This document shows, in pieces, positions 17,012 through 26,812 of a stretch of DNA of 64,000 nt (positions within the stretch are counted from its first letter, which is position 1; every line of letters starts with the position of its first letter). The stretch covers positions 62,001 to 126,000 of the forward strand of contig NZ_JANLNV010000082.1 in NCBI RefSeq assembly GCF_025465935.1, written 5' to 3'. The notes below the pieces were generated by a model, which did not search any database, was not told where the DNA came from, and worked only from the letters and a program-made list of their open reading frames with translations. The translations under genes were made by a program, and so were the position numbers. This DNA is from Pseudomonas sp. 7P_10.2_Bac1. Lineage in GTDB: Bacteria; Pseudomonadota; Gammaproteobacteria; Pseudomonadales; Pseudomonadaceae.

Positions 17012-19656
17012 TAACGTTTCACCAATCCAGTCAAGCCGCCTGCAATCAGGGCGGCGGTATCAGCCAGCGCCACCAGCGGGTCTAGCCCGGCAGGCACGGC
17101 CATATAACGAGGTTCCCAGTCAGGCTGGAATTTGTCTTTAAAGCGACGCAAACCCTGGAAGTTGTACAGGTGCTCGCCACGCTGGAACAGCATTGACCCT
17201 AGACGCTGAGTCAGCGGTGCGCCACGACGGGGTTGCAAGCCAGACAATGGGACCATGCCCAGGCTAAAACGTGCGTATCCATGCTTTTTATAATGCTGAA
17301 TCAAGCCGACCATCATGTACTCCATGGTCAGTTTGGGGGCTTCCGGGTGGGCGCGCATCAGATCGAGGCTCGACAGCTCATGGCTGTGAGTCTCAAGCAA
17401 GTTGGCAAAGGCCACGGGTTTGCCTTCAAAACGGATGATGGCAACGCGAAAGTGCTTGATGTAATCCTCGCTGAAGCGTCCGAGCGAGAAGCCTTTTTCG
17501 CGCACGTTTTTGCCGGTCAGCCACGCATCGGAAATCACTTTCAACTCGTCCATCGGTGCTTCGCCCGGTTCGTGGATTTCCAGTGACAGGCCGTCACGGG
17601 TGCCGCGGTTCCAGGTGTAGCGCAGGTCTTTCATCTCTTTGCCTTTGGCCTCGAGATCAAAGCGGTGCAGGTCAACCCGGGCCTCTTCACCCAATTTGAT
17701 CGCGGTGAGGCCAATGTCCATGTAAAACGGCAAATTCTCGGCGCGCACCTGGTAGAACACCGGACGAGCGTGGAAGGTGTCGCACAAATCACGGAACTGC
17801 CAGATCAATTCGGCGCGTTGTTGCGCCGGGCCGATTGGGTCGTACAGCGCAACCAGGCTGCGGCCACGGCGGGCATACATCAGGAAGGCGCTGTCGTCCG
17901 GGTGGAAGAGCAAGGCTTTGTCGCCGGTCAAGGCGAGGCCGCCGTCAGGCTGATCCGACGCCAACAGGATTTTCTCGGCGCGCTCCAATTCCCCGGCATC
18001 CGGCAAATGGATGGTTGGCCGCGCCGTGCGCAGCAACCAGGTCAGGGACACGATGACCAGCAGCACCGCAGCGCCCATCAGCGAGCGCAAGCCACGTGGG
18101 GCGTCTGAGTCGAGGGTGAACTGCCACCACAGTTGGTGGCTGTACGGCACGTCCTGATACGCAAACAGCAGCAGCCACACCGAAGCGCCCAGTACGCACG
18201 CACTGGCCACCAGGTAGAGCGGTGAGAAAGGCAGTTCGGTCAGGCGGCTAGGGCGATAGAACGAGCGGCGGAACAGGCCCAGCAGGCTCGCGGTCAGGAC
18301 CAGTATCGTGGCTTCTTCCCAGTCAAAGCCCTTGAGCAGCGAGAGTACGGCGCCCACCAGCAGCAGAATTGTGGTCAGCATCCAGGCTGCCGAAAGGCGG
18401 CGACGCAAACCCTGAGCCAGCAACAGGCACAACACGCCGATCAGGCTGGCGCCAAAGTGCGAGGCGTCGATCAGGCGGTGTGGGATCAGAAAACCGATGT
18501 GCTCAAGCCGGGTGTCGATTTCGGGTGTGGCGCCGGAAAACAGCAGCACCACGCCGGACATGAACACCAACACCGCCAGAATCGGCGCGGCAAGGCCAGA
18601 GGCGACCCGCAAGCTCTGCCGGGTCTGGATCAGGCGTTGAGCTTCGTTGATCAGCAGCATCAGGCACGCCAGTAGCAGCGGCAGAATCACGTAGATCAGG
18701 CGGTACAGCAGCAGGGCGGCGGCCAAGGGGGCGGCACCCAGCTTATCGGCAAAGGCGGCCAGCAAGATCGCTTCAAAAACACCCACGCCGCCCGGCACAT
18801 GGCTGAGTACACCGGCGGCCAGTGCCAGCAGGTAAACCAGCAGGAAAGCGCCAAAGGGCGGCGCCTCTGGCAGCAGCAGATACAGCACAGTGGCCGCTGC
18901 CGCAACGTCCAGCGCAGTGATGACCAATTGCAGCAGGGTCAGGCGTGCACTTGGCAGGCGCAAAGTACGGCGTCCGGCTTTGACCAGCAGGTTGTCCGGG
19001 ATAGGTTGTTCGGGGAGGCGACGACGGTAAATACCCAGCGCCAACAGCCCGAACAGCAACAATACGGCGACCGCAATGCCGCCCAGAATGTAGGCCGGTA
19101 TGTGCAGGGCTGCAGAGGCCGCGGGCAGGTTGCTCAGGGTTGCCAGGGCGGCGAGGGGCGGCAATGCGCAGCCCAGCGACAAGCTGGCAAACAACGTCAT
19201 GTGTGCGACTTCGGAGGCGCCCACGCCGTGGCGTGCGTACAGGCGATAGCGCACTGAGCCACCGGACAGCAGCGACAAACCAATGGCATTGCCGATGGCA
19301 AAGGCGGTGAAGCCACCCAGTGCTAAGGTCTTGCGCGGCAGATGGACGCCGGCATAGCGGCTGGCAGACCACTCGTACCCGAGCAGAATCACAAAACCGA
19401 CAGCGGTCGCCGCTACGGCGCCGAGCAGGGCAGGCCTGGGCACGTCCATGATCGAGTCGTGCAGGGCGTACAGGTCGAGTTCGCTAAGCAGATGGCGGCA
19501 GGCAATCAGGGCTATGGCAAACAGCAGTAGTGTGATCGCGAGTCCAATAGGTTGGCGGTACTTGCTCAGCAGATCCAGCAAATGCAGGCGTTTGGCTGCA
19601 ATCGGATGGGCTGCTGTCGCGGGTTCTTTAAGTTCTGGCGAGTTATCGGGCATCAA
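17011..19656 (-). CDS. mprF: Bifunctional aminoacyl-phosphatidylglycerol synthase/flippase MprF
   Basis: An 881-residue protein. Residues 30-540 carry about 14 membrane helices, including the flippase domain. The cytosolic GNAT-like synthase domain (residues 560-860) has the family segments 'RGRSLVALYDPIGP', 'FSLGMVPLSGL' and 'NFQGLRRFKDKFQPDWEPRY'. It transfers an amino acid from aminoacyl-tRNA to phosphatidylglycerol and translocates the product, lowering envelope negative charge. In Pseudomonas the donor is typically Ala-tRNA, which cannot be read from sequence. It is coupled to acvB downstream. Confidence 0.94.
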   Translation of the reverse strand: MMPDNSPELKEPATAAHPIAAKRLHLLDLLSKYRQPIGLAITLLLFAIALIACRHLLSELDLYALHDSIMDVPRPALLGAVAATAVGFVILLGYEWSASRYAGVHLPRKTLALGGFTAFAIGNAIGLSLLSGGSVRYRLYARHGVGASEVAHMTLFASLSLGCALPPLAALATLSNLPAASAALHIPAYILGGIAVAVLLLFGLLALGIYRRRLPEQPIPDNLLVKAGRRTLRLPSARLTLLQLVITALDVAAAATVLYLLLPEAPPFGAFLLVYLLALAAGVLSHVPGGVGVFEAILLAAFADKLGAAPLAAALLLYRLIYVILPLLLACLMLLINEAQRLIQTRQSLRVASGLAAPILAVLVFMSGVVLLFSGATPEIDTRLEHIGFLIPHRLIDASHFGASLIGVLCLLLAQGLRRRLSAAWMLTTILLLVGAVLSLLKGFDWEEATILVLTASLLGLFRRSFYRPSRLTELPFSPLYLVASACVLGASVWLLLFAYQDVPYSHQLWWQFTLDSDAPRGLRSLMGAAVLLVIVSLTWLLRTARPTIHLPDAGELERAEKILLASDQPDGGLALTGDKALLFHPDDSAFLMYARRGRSLVALYDPIGPAQQRAELIWQFRDLCDTFHARPVFYQVRAENLPFYMDIGLTAIKLGEEARVDLHRFDLEAKGKEMKDLRYTWNRGTRDGLSLEIHEPGEAPMDELKVISDAWLTGKNVREKGFSLGRFSEDYIKHFRVAIIRFEGKPVAFANLLETHSHELSSLDLMRAHPEAPKLTMEYMMVGLIQHYKKHGYARFSLGMVPLSGLQPRRGAPLTQRLGSMLFQRGEHLYNFQGLRRFKDKFQPDWEPRYMAVPAGLDPLVALADTAALIAGGLTGLVKR

Positions 19657-19871
19657 TCACCTCGTGAATCGTGCGCGATAGGATGGAGGCATACACTCAA
19701 GTTACCAATCCTTTTGGTCAAAATATTTCAAAATACATTCAACTGTTCGCCTGATGTTCAGGTTTGGCATGTGAAAAAAAGGTAATTGCTGCCGCTCAGC
19801 ATAGACGACCGGCTCTTCAGATAGATGACAGAACCTTCATTCAAGCGAGGAAAATGTTTTTTGATCGCGCA

Positions 19872-19903
19872 CAAAAAAGGCCACTCTTTCGAGTAGCCTT
19901 TTT
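19872..19903 (-). terminator. Terminator of initiator-tRNA copy 1
   Basis: On the minus strand a GGCTACTC/GAGTGGCC stem-loop is followed by a T-run, 7 bp after the tRNA 3' end. The same element follows the other two tRNA copies. Confidence 0.85.
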
Positions 19904-19910
19904 CGATGTT

Positions 19911-19987
<77 letters not shown>

Positions 19988-20110
19988 TCTGTGTGGGCGC
20001 ATTCTACAGAGGCATGCTGAGTTGTCAACCTAAAATCGCGTAAGCGATTGAATTGTCCGACTTTAATTCCTTTTCTCCACCCATGGGGGAGGTTGGAAAA
20101 CACTCGGGCA

Positions 20111-20143
20111 CAAAAAAGGCCACTCTTTCGAGTAGCCTTTTTT
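20111..20143 (-). terminator. Terminator of initiator-tRNA copy 2
   Basis: Same GGCTACTC/GAGTGGCC hairpin plus T-run as the other copies. Confidence 0.85.
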
Positions 20144-20149
20144 GATGTT

Positions 20150-20226
<77 letters not shown>

Positions 20227-20301
20227 TCTGTGGTGCGCACTCTACAGTGATGAGCGAGTGAGTCAACCTTTAATGCATAAATGGGGTAAATAAGTACCTG
20301 T

Positions 20302-20373
20302 CTGTAGCAGCGAGCGTGTCTTGCGGTCTTTTTAAAGATCAAAAGATCGCGAGACACGCTCGCTCCTGCGGGG
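20302..20373. repeat. REP-like palindrome between tRNA copies 2 and 3
   Basis: CTGTAGCAGCGAGCGTGTC pairs with GACACGCTCGCTCCTGCGG around an AAAGATC/GATC core, the same family as the element at 15657. Confidence 0.8.
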
Positions 20374-20398
20374 TTCGGGGCATAAAACAAGCGCGCAC

Positions 20399-20430
20399 AA
20401 AAAAGGCCACTCTTTCGAGTAGCCTTTTTT
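20399..20430 (-). terminator. Terminator of initiator-tRNA copy 3
   Basis: Same hairpin and T-run as copies 1 and 2, 6 bp beyond the tRNA 3' end. Confidence 0.85.
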
Positions 20431-20436
20431 GATGTT

Positions 20437-20513
<77 letters not shown>

Positions 20514-20726
20514 TCTGTGGGGCGGATTCTACAGTGATACGCCTGGCTGTCAAACGTTAATTTCAAAAAATGTCTTCTGGTTCAAGTGGTTAGAAAGGTC
20601 ATCAGGCTATGAAAACGGCTGCAGGCCCTGTGGCTAAAGGGGTGTAGCGCTATCAGGGGTTTAAGTTCGATTACAAAGATACATGTGTGAATGAGGCAGC
20701 CGCGCCTATCGGTCTGCATTTCACTA

Positions 20727-20742
20727 CTGGTGCTATATACAG
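20727..20742 (+). promoter_or_regulatory. LexA (SOS) box of dinB
   Basis: CTGGTGCTATATACAG has the full CTG-N10-CAG frame with a TATATA-rich centre, 58 bp before the dinB ATG. Confidence 0.88.
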
Positions 20743-20800
20743 TGATCGGTGACATACTGGCGCTCTGCTTGGCCTACACATATGAAGAACACTGCCTGAC

Positions 20801-21868
20801 ATGACGCAGCGCAAAATCATCCACGTCGACTGTGACTGTTTCTATGCCGCTATTGAGATGCGCGATAACCCGAGCCTGGCGAACAAGCCCATGGCGGTCG
20901 GAGGCTCGGCTGACCGGCGCGGAGTGATTTCGACGTGTAATTATGAAGCGCGTGCTTATGGCGTGCGTTCAGCGATGGCGTCCCGACATGCCCTTAAGTT
21001 ATGCCCGGACCTGATTATCGTGAACGGACGCATGGAGGCTTATAAAGAAGCGTCGAAAGAAATCCACAGTATTTTGCGCGATTACACCGAGATCATTGAG
21101 CCACTGTCTTTGGACGAAGCTTATCTGGATGTCTCTGAAAGCCCGCATTTTGGCGGCAGTGCCACGCGCATTGCCCAGGACATCCGGCGCCGGGTTTCGA
21201 ATCAATTGCACATAACTGTCTCTGCCGGGGTAGCGCCAAACAAGTTCCTGGCAAAAATCGCCAGTGACTGGAGAAAGCCCAACGGCTTGTTTGTGATTAC
21301 CCCGGAACAGGTAGAAGCCTTTGTTTCGGCATTGCCGGTCAGTAAGTTGCACGGTGTGGGCAAGGTAACAGCCGACAAGCTGGGACGGCTGGGTATTGAA
21401 ACCTGCCAGGACCTGCGCGACTGGAACAAGCTGGCACTGGTGCGTGAATTTGGCAGTTTTGGTGAGCGTTTGTGGGGGCTAGCGCGCGGGATCGATGACC
21501 GGTTGGTACAAAGTGACAGCCGACGACAGTCCGTGAGTGTTGAAAACACCTACGACACGGATTTACCGGATTTGGTGGCTTGCCTGGATAAAATTCCTGA
21601 GTTGCTCGAAACCCTGAATCGGCGTATCGCCAGAATCGACAGCAGCTATCGCCCTGGCAAGCCGTTCGTCAAAGTTAAATTCCACGACTTTGCCCAGACC
21701 ACGCTCGAACAGTCCGGGGCGGGGCGAGATCTGGAGAGTTATCGGGCGTTAATGAGCCAGGCATTTGCGCGCGGTGCCAAGCCCGTCCGGTTGTTGGGGC
21801 TTGGCGTGCGTTTGCATGATTTGAGCACGGGGCATGAGCAACTGGAGTTGTTCAGCAGGCTTCCGTAG
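20801..21868 (+). CDS. dinB: DNA polymerase IV
   Basis: A 355-residue Y-family translesion polymerase. The first metal-binding Asp is in 'HVDCDCFYAAIEM' (residues 8-20) and the second acidic pair in 'LSLDEAYLDVS' (near 102-112). The 'GRL' helix-hairpin-helix (LHGVGKVTADKLGRLGIETC) is near 183-202. The C-terminus ends 'QLELFSRLP', a beta-clamp-binding QLxLF motif. Pol IV bypasses alkylated and N2-dG lesions and makes -1 frameshifts. It is SOS-controlled by the LexA box upstream. Confidence 0.96.
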   Translation: MTQRKIIHVDCDCFYAAIEMRDNPSLANKPMAVGGSADRRGVISTCNYEARAYGVRSAMASRHALKLCPDLIIVNGRMEAYKEASKEIHSILRDYTEIIEPLSLDEAYLDVSESPHFGGSATRIAQDIRRRVSNQLHITVSAGVAPNKFLAKIASDWRKPNGLFVITPEQVEAFVSALPVSKLHGVGKVTADKLGRLGIETCQDLRDWNKLALVREFGSFGERLWGLARGIDDRLVQSDSRRQSVSVENTYDTDLPDLVACLDKIPELLETLNRRIARIDSSYRPGKPFVKVKFHDFAQTTLEQSGAGRDLESYRALMSQAFARGAKPVRLLGLGVRLHDLSTGHEQLELFSRLP

Positions 21869-21886
21869 GGGGCGGACGGTACTGGC

Positions 21887-22834
21887 TCAACTGACCCCAG
21901 GGTCTGCAACCAGTCGACCGGCATTTCTGGTCAGAGACTGAAGAAACTCACGCTGCAACTCGGGATCGTTGCGCGTCAATTCGATCAGGCTTTGCTCCAG
22001 TTCGCTGGCTTCTTCTTCGAGGCCTAGTTCTGACAAGCGTTTGACTCGATGGACCCACTGATTGACGTCATCGCCTTCCAGGTCGTCATAGATCAGGTTG
22101 TGCGCCTCAAGTAACTTGCCACGCAAATTGCTGCTGATTGACAGTGTCGAGTCCGAATGAGCCTCGTCCTGGGCATCTTCGACCGTGATGGTCAATTTGC
22201 TCACGCGATTCAAATCCTGCTCGGCAAACGGGCTGTCGAGCAGGTTAAGGCGCAGCACACCATTGCGATCCGTGGTCATTTCATGGTTTTGCTTGCCAGC
22301 GCTGACAGTCACCGGGCGCTCAGCCCACGGCAAGCTTGAGTATTCCAATCGCTTGTCGCGCTGAATCTCTTCGATGCCTGCCAGGTTTTGCTCGGCGCGG
22401 CCGTGAGATTGCATATTCATCGCCGGGTTGAGTCCGTCGATGCCATAACTGATCCAGTCTTTGGTCACGCTGTCAGGCAGTTGCCCGAACATGAACACGT
22501 TCAGCACATTGGCGCCGACACCGGCCACCACCGCTACCGCGCCCAGTGGCATCTCATAGACTTTGCGCCAGGGTTGATAAGGGGTGTAGCGGTCGTAATG
22601 ACGGGTGACATCGAACTCTGTGACCTCAAAGGTCTTTTGTTCATTGATGCGCACACGCCGTTGCGGCAGCTCCATGGCAGTAGGCGAGCCAACGTCAATT
22701 TGCAGGGTATGTGCGAGCAGTTTGCGTTCGATACGCTCTTCATGCTCGCTGCGTTGTGACATGTGATTGGCGCAGCCGCTCAACAACAGGGCGCCGCATA
22801 TGGCGGCGCCCGTCAGGGTACTTCGATTGAACAT
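21887..22834 (-). CDS. Conserved Pseudomonas lipoprotein of unknown function
   Basis: A 315-residue protein with a signal peptide ending in a clear lipobox, 'LLLSGC' (Cys near residue 21). Residues 90-115 form a hydrophobic Ala/Val/Gly stretch that could insert into or lie on a membrane. The C-terminal 80 residues are acidic and helical ('LSELGLEEEASELEQSLIEL'). I recognise no catalytic motif. It sits 17 bp after proS on the same strand and is probably cotranscribed with it, as for the PA0955-PA0956 neighbours of P. aeruginosa. Confidence 0.8.
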   Translation of the reverse strand: MFNRSTLTGAAICGALLLSGCANHMSQRSEHEERIERKLLAHTLQIDVGSPTAMELPQRRVRINEQKTFEVTEFDVTRHYDRYTPYQPWRKVYEMPLGAVAVVAGVGANVLNVFMFGQLPDSVTKDWISYGIDGLNPAMNMQSHGRAEQNLAGIEEIQRDKRLEYSSLPWAERPVTVSAGKQNHEMTTDRNGVLRLNLLDSPFAEQDLNRVSKLTITVEDAQDEAHSDSTLSISSNLRGKLLEAHNLIYDDLEGDDVNQWVHRVKRLSELGLEEEASELEQSLIELTRNDPELQREFLQSLTRNAGRLVADPGVS

Positions 22835-22851
22835 GGCGTCTCTATGTAGAT

Positions 22852-24567
22852 TCAGCGACGGATACGCGCCTGAAGGAAAGCCAGTACGTCAGCAACAGGC
22901 AGAGGTTGCGCCTCAGCTTCGGTGCGGCTCTTGTATTCAAGGTTGCCTTCGGCCAGACCACGGTCACTGACGACGATGCGGTGGGGAATGCCGATCAGTT
23001 CCATGTCTGCGAACTTGATGCCCGGGCTGGTTTTTTTGTCGCGGTCATCCAGCAGCACTTCAAAACCTGCGGCGGTCAGCTGTGCATACAGCGCGTCGGT
23101 GGCTTCGCGAACGGCTTCGGTTTCGTAGCGCAGAGGAACCAGGGCGATCTGGAAAGGTGCCAGCGCATCGCTCCAGATAATGCCGCGCTCGTCGTTGTTC
23201 TGCTCGATGGCTGCCGCGACGACACGAGAAACACCAATGCCGTAGCAACCCATGGTCAGGGTCACAGGCTTGCCGTTTTCGCCCAGTACCTGGCACTTCA
23301 TCGCTTCGCTGTACTTGGTGCCCAACTGGAAGATGTGGCCAACTTCGATGCCGCGTTTGATTTCCAGGGTGCCTTTGCCGTCCGGGCTCGGGTCACCTGC
23401 CACCACGTTGCGCAGGTCGGCAACGGTAGGCACAGGCAAGTCACGTTCCCAGTTCACGCCGAAATAGTGCTTGTCGTCGATGTTGGCGCCGACTGCAAAG
23501 TCGCTCATCAGCTCGACCGAACGGTCGATGATGCAGGGCAATGGCAGATTCAGCGGGCCCAGGGAGCCGGCACCGGCGCCGATGGCGTCACGCAGTTCGG
23601 CGTCTGAGGCCATGGTCAACGGGCTGGCCACCAGAGGATGGTTGCCGGCCTTGATTTCGTTCAGGTCGTGGTCGCCACGGATCACCAGCGCGATCAGCTT
23701 GCCTTCTTCGGCAGCATGAACGATCAGGGTCTTGACGGTTTTTTCGATTGGCAGGTTGTAGCCTTCTACCAATTGAGCAATGGTTTTTGCGTCCGGGGTA
23801 TCCACCAGGCGCAGCTCTTCAGAGGCTGCAGCGCGCGAGGTTTCGGCCGCAATCGCTTCGGCTTTCTCGATGTTGGCCGCGTAGTCGGAGCCGTTGCTGA
23901 ACACGATATCGTCCTCACCGGACTCGGCCAGAACGTGGAACTCGTGGGAGCCAGCGCCGCCGATGGAGCCGTTGTCCGCTTCTACCGGGCGGAACTTGAG
24001 GCCCAGGCGAGTGAACACGTTGCAGTAAGCCTGGTGCATGCGGTCATAGGTGACCTGCAGCGACGCCTGGTCTGCGTGGAACGAATAGGCGTCCTTCATG
24101 ATGAACTCGCGGCCACGCATCAAGCCGAAGCGTGGGCGGATCTCGTCACGGAACTTGGTTTGGATCTGGTACAGGTTGATCGGCAACTGCTTGTAGCTGT
24201 TCAGCTCGTTGCGGCACAGATCGGTAATGACTTCTTCGTGAGTTGGGCCCACACAGAATTCGCGACCGTGGCGATCCTTGAGGCGCAGCAGCTCTGGGCC
24301 GTACTCTTCCCAGCGACCGGATTCCTGCCACAACTCAGCCGGCTGAATGCTCGGCATCAGCACTTCCAGAGCGCCTGCTGCGTCCATTTCTTCGCGAACA
24401 ATGGCTTCGGCCTTGCGCATGATCCGCAAGCCCATGGGCAGCCAGGTGTACAGGCCGGAAGCCAGTTTGCGAATCATGCCGGCGCGCAGCATCAGCTGGT
24501 GGCTGATAACGACCGCGTCCGAAGGCGTTTCTTTTTGTGTGGCGAGCAAATATTGACTGGTGCGCAT
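22852..24567 (-). CDS. proS: Prolyl-tRNA synthetase
   Basis: A 571-residue bacterial-type class II synthetase. Motif 2 appears near residue 140 ('[25 protein letters not shown]'-like region) and motif 3 near 440 ('[16 protein letters not shown]'). Between them lies the INS (YbaK-like) editing domain, about residues 230-390, which removes misacylated Ala. The anticodon-binding domain closes the protein. It attaches proline to tRNA-Pro. The length is normal and the lipoprotein gene follows closely. Confidence 0.96.
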   Translation of the reverse strand: MRTSQYLLATQKETPSDAVVISHQLMLRAGMIRKLASGLYTWLPMGLRIMRKAEAIVREEMDAAGALEVLMPSIQPAELWQESGRWEEYGPELLRLKDRHGREFCVGPTHEEVITDLCRNELNSYKQLPINLYQIQTKFRDEIRPRFGLMRGREFIMKDAYSFHADQASLQVTYDRMHQAYCNVFTRLGLKFRPVEADNGSIGGAGSHEFHVLAESGEDDIVFSNGSDYAANIEKAEAIAAETSRAAASEELRLVDTPDAKTIAQLVEGYNLPIEKTVKTLIVHAAEEGKLIALVIRGDHDLNEIKAGNHPLVASPLTMASDAELRDAIGAGAGSLGPLNLPLPCIIDRSVELMSDFAVGANIDDKHYFGVNWERDLPVPTVADLRNVVAGDPSPDGKGTLEIKRGIEVGHIFQLGTKYSEAMKCQVLGENGKPVTLTMGCYGIGVSRVVAAAIEQNNDERGIIWSDALAPFQIALVPLRYETEAVREATDALYAQLTAAGFEVLLDDRDKKTSPGIKFADMELIGIPHRIVVSDRGLAEGNLEYKSRTEAEAQPLPVADVLAFLQARIRR

Positions 24568-24717
24568 GAGTAGTCGTTGCCGTTGCTGATGACTAAATTT
24601 GACTGGCCATTGTACGGGCGAGATTGCATGGCGTACAGGCCGGGGGAGGGGGGGGCGCTTTTAGTGGATCTGTTCCCATTTCGTCGCGGCTGCCATGAAA
24701 CGGGAACGGCGCTTCAT

Positions 24718-26265
24718 TTATTCGGGGTGTTTATCCGGGTCTGCCGCAGGGTTGAGGCGCGCCTTACGGGTTTCCTGATACCAGTGCAGGCTGATCAGCA
24801 CCAGTGTCGGGATGCCCATGACGGCCGTGATAATGAAGAAGTTGTGGTAGCCAAACTTCTCGACCATCACCCCCGAGTAGCCCCCCATCAAGCGTGGCAG
24901 CAACAGCATGATCGAGCTGAGCAGCGCGTACTGGGTAGCGGAAAACTTGAGGTTGGTCAGGCTCGACAGGTAGGCAACAAAGGCAGAGGTGGCGAGGCCG
25001 GAACTGAAGTTGTCGAGCGAAATCGTGACAATCAGCATCTGCAGGTTCGGGCCCATGTCGGCCAGCAACATAAACAGCAGGTTGGTCGCGGCGGACGCCG
25101 CACCGCCAATCAGCAGAATCGGCAAGATGCCGAAACGCACGATCAACAATCCGCCCATGCCCGCGCCGAACAGGGTCATGAACAGGCCGAAAATCTTGCT
25201 GACCCCAGCGATCTGATCTTTGGTGAAGCCCTGGTCGATATAGAACACGTTGGCCATCACACCCATGACCGTGTCCGACATGCGGTAGGTAGCGATCAGC
25301 CCGAGCAGCAACAGCGCCTGCCAGCGATAACGCACGATAAAGTCGTTGACCGGCGTCAGCACCGGCGCGAGCCCGCGTCGGCCCATGGAAGACAGGCACA
25401 GCGCTGTCAGCAGGATATAAAGGATGGCGCGCAGGAAGGCGCGGTCTTCCATCAACAGCCTCATCGGGCTCATGCCTTCGAACAGCACGCCGGCAAAGTT
25501 GGTGTTGTACAACTGAGTGAACATCGCCGGAACCGAGACCAGCAAGACAATCAGCACGAACACCGAGGCCAGTTGATGGATGAAGCTGTAACGGCCCACC
25601 GTCAGTTGCGTGCGCAGGGTGACCGGCGGTTCACGCATCAAGAAGGTGGTTATCAGCGCGGGAATCATCAGCACGCCGAACAGCACGTAGGTGCCGGTCC
25701 AGGCCGAGTGCTTGTAGTTGAAGCCGGTAGAGCCGAAACCTTCGGCAAAGAACAGCGCGCCTGCGGTAGCCAGCAAGGCCGCGACACGATAGCCAGACAT
25801 GTAACTGGCGGCGAGGGCAGCCTGACGGTTATCACCAGCAATCTCGAGGCGGTAGGCGTCGATGGCGATGTCCTGGGTGGCCGATGCAAAGGACACGATT
25901 ACCGCAATCGCTATCAGCCATGACAGGTGTTTTTGTGGGTCACAAAAGCCCATGCCAATCAGGCCCAGAATCACCAGCGTCTGCGACAGCACCAGCCAGG
26001 AGCGGCGCCGTCCCAGCTTCCCGAGCAAGGGCAGGCGCCATTGGTCGAGCAGCGGTGACCACACCCATTTGAAGGCATAGGCCAGGCCAATCAGGCTTGC
26101 ATAGCCAATGGTTTCACGCGCCACACCCGCTTCACGCAACCACACAGACAGCGTGGAAAACACCAGCATGTACGGCAAACCGGCGGCGAAACCGAGCAAC
26201 AACAGCACAAGGGTTGAAGGGCTGGAATAGGCAGCTAGCGCATCGCGCCAGGTTTTACGGGGCAT
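24718..26265 (-). CDS. ampG: AmpG-family muropeptide MFS permease
   Basis: A 515-residue MFS protein with about 12-14 membrane helices. The N-terminal 'LLGFAAGLPYMLVFSTLSVWLREAGV' (residues 19-44) and 'KWVWSPLLDQWRLPLLGKLGRRRSW' (66-90) are AmpG hallmarks. AmpG imports GlcNAc-anhydroMurNAc-peptides for cell-wall recycling and feeds the AmpR signal that induces beta-lactamase. The symbol is given by family resemblance. Pseudomonads can carry a second paralogue (AmpP), so the assignment to AmpG itself is likely but not certain. Confidence 0.85.
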   Translation of the reverse strand: MPRKTWRDALAAYSSPSTLVLLLLGFAAGLPYMLVFSTLSVWLREAGVARETIGYASLIGLAYAFKWVWSPLLDQWRLPLLGKLGRRRSWLVLSQTLVILGLIGMGFCDPQKHLSWLIAIAVIVSFASATQDIAIDAYRLEIAGDNRQAALAASYMSGYRVAALLATAGALFFAEGFGSTGFNYKHSAWTGTYVLFGVLMIPALITTFLMREPPVTLRTQLTVGRYSFIHQLASVFVLIVLLVSVPAMFTQLYNTNFAGVLFEGMSPMRLLMEDRAFLRAILYILLTALCLSSMGRRGLAPVLTPVNDFIVRYRWQALLLLGLIATYRMSDTVMGVMANVFYIDQGFTKDQIAGVSKIFGLFMTLFGAGMGGLLIVRFGILPILLIGGAASAATNLLFMLLADMGPNLQMLIVTISLDNFSSGLATSAFVAYLSSLTNLKFSATQYALLSSIMLLLPRLMGGYSGVMVEKFGYHNFFIITAVMGIPTLVLISLHWYQETRKARLNPAADPDKHPE

Positions 26266-26307
26266 GGACTCGAGTCTGCCTCTGATTGCGGAAACAAAGG
26301 GCGCACT

Positions 26308-26661
26308 CTAACCGCAGTGCTCTATCTGGCGCCAGCCATGGCGTTGCATATCCACACGATTATTAACAATGCTTAACCCTTCGCTGCGTAGACGCGCGCG
26401 TTGTTCGTCACCCGAAGGGCTACCTGCTGGCAAACTGATTCTGCCGCCCGAGGCCAAGACACGGTGCCAGGGCAGGCGAGTATCCTCGGGCAATTGGCTC
26501 AATGTACGCCCGACCCAACGTGCCGCCCGGCCCAGTCCTGCCAGTTCTGCGAGTTGTCCGTAAGTCACGACTTTGGCACTCGGGACTTGCATCAATGTCG
26601 AGTAGAGGGCTGTTCGGCGAAGTTCGGCCGTCGTTGGTGCTGTGCTATCAGGTGAATTCAT
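26308..26661 (-). CDS. Alkyltransferase-like (ATL/MGMT-fold) protein
   Basis: A 117-residue protein with the O6-alkylguanine-DNA alkyltransferase DNA-binding domain ('VVTYGQLAELAGLGRAARWVGRTL'). The alkyl-acceptor motif PCHRV is replaced by 'PWHRV' near residue 65, so it cannot accept an alkyl group. Trp at this place defines the ATL family, which flips and flags O6-alkylguanine for nucleotide-excision repair. The start is the ATG at 26661. It lies downstream of ampG on the same strand with a 42-bp gap, probably by chance. Confidence 0.88.
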   Translation of the reverse strand: MNSPDSTAPTTAELRRTALYSTLMQVPSAKVVTYGQLAELAGLGRAARWVGRTLSQLPEDTRLPWHRVLASGGRISLPAGSPSGDEQRARLRSEGLSIVNNRVDMQRHGWRQIEHCG

Positions 26662-26812
26662 GCAGGCATATTCAAAAAGTTAAAAAAAGGCCTATCCCAC
26701 ACGTTCTATATCAAAGGAACTACGCGGTAAACACTGGGTCTTTCTTTGCCTGGGGTGTGTCCTTCTGGATAATGCCGTCATTCTTTCGAAAAACCGAGTT
26801 TCGCATCTATTT

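Noticed and set aside
24577-25923. A 448-codon frame antisense to ampG
   Set aside because: Composition is rich in Gln/His/Arg, typical of the opposite frame of a GC-rich membrane protein; no motif.
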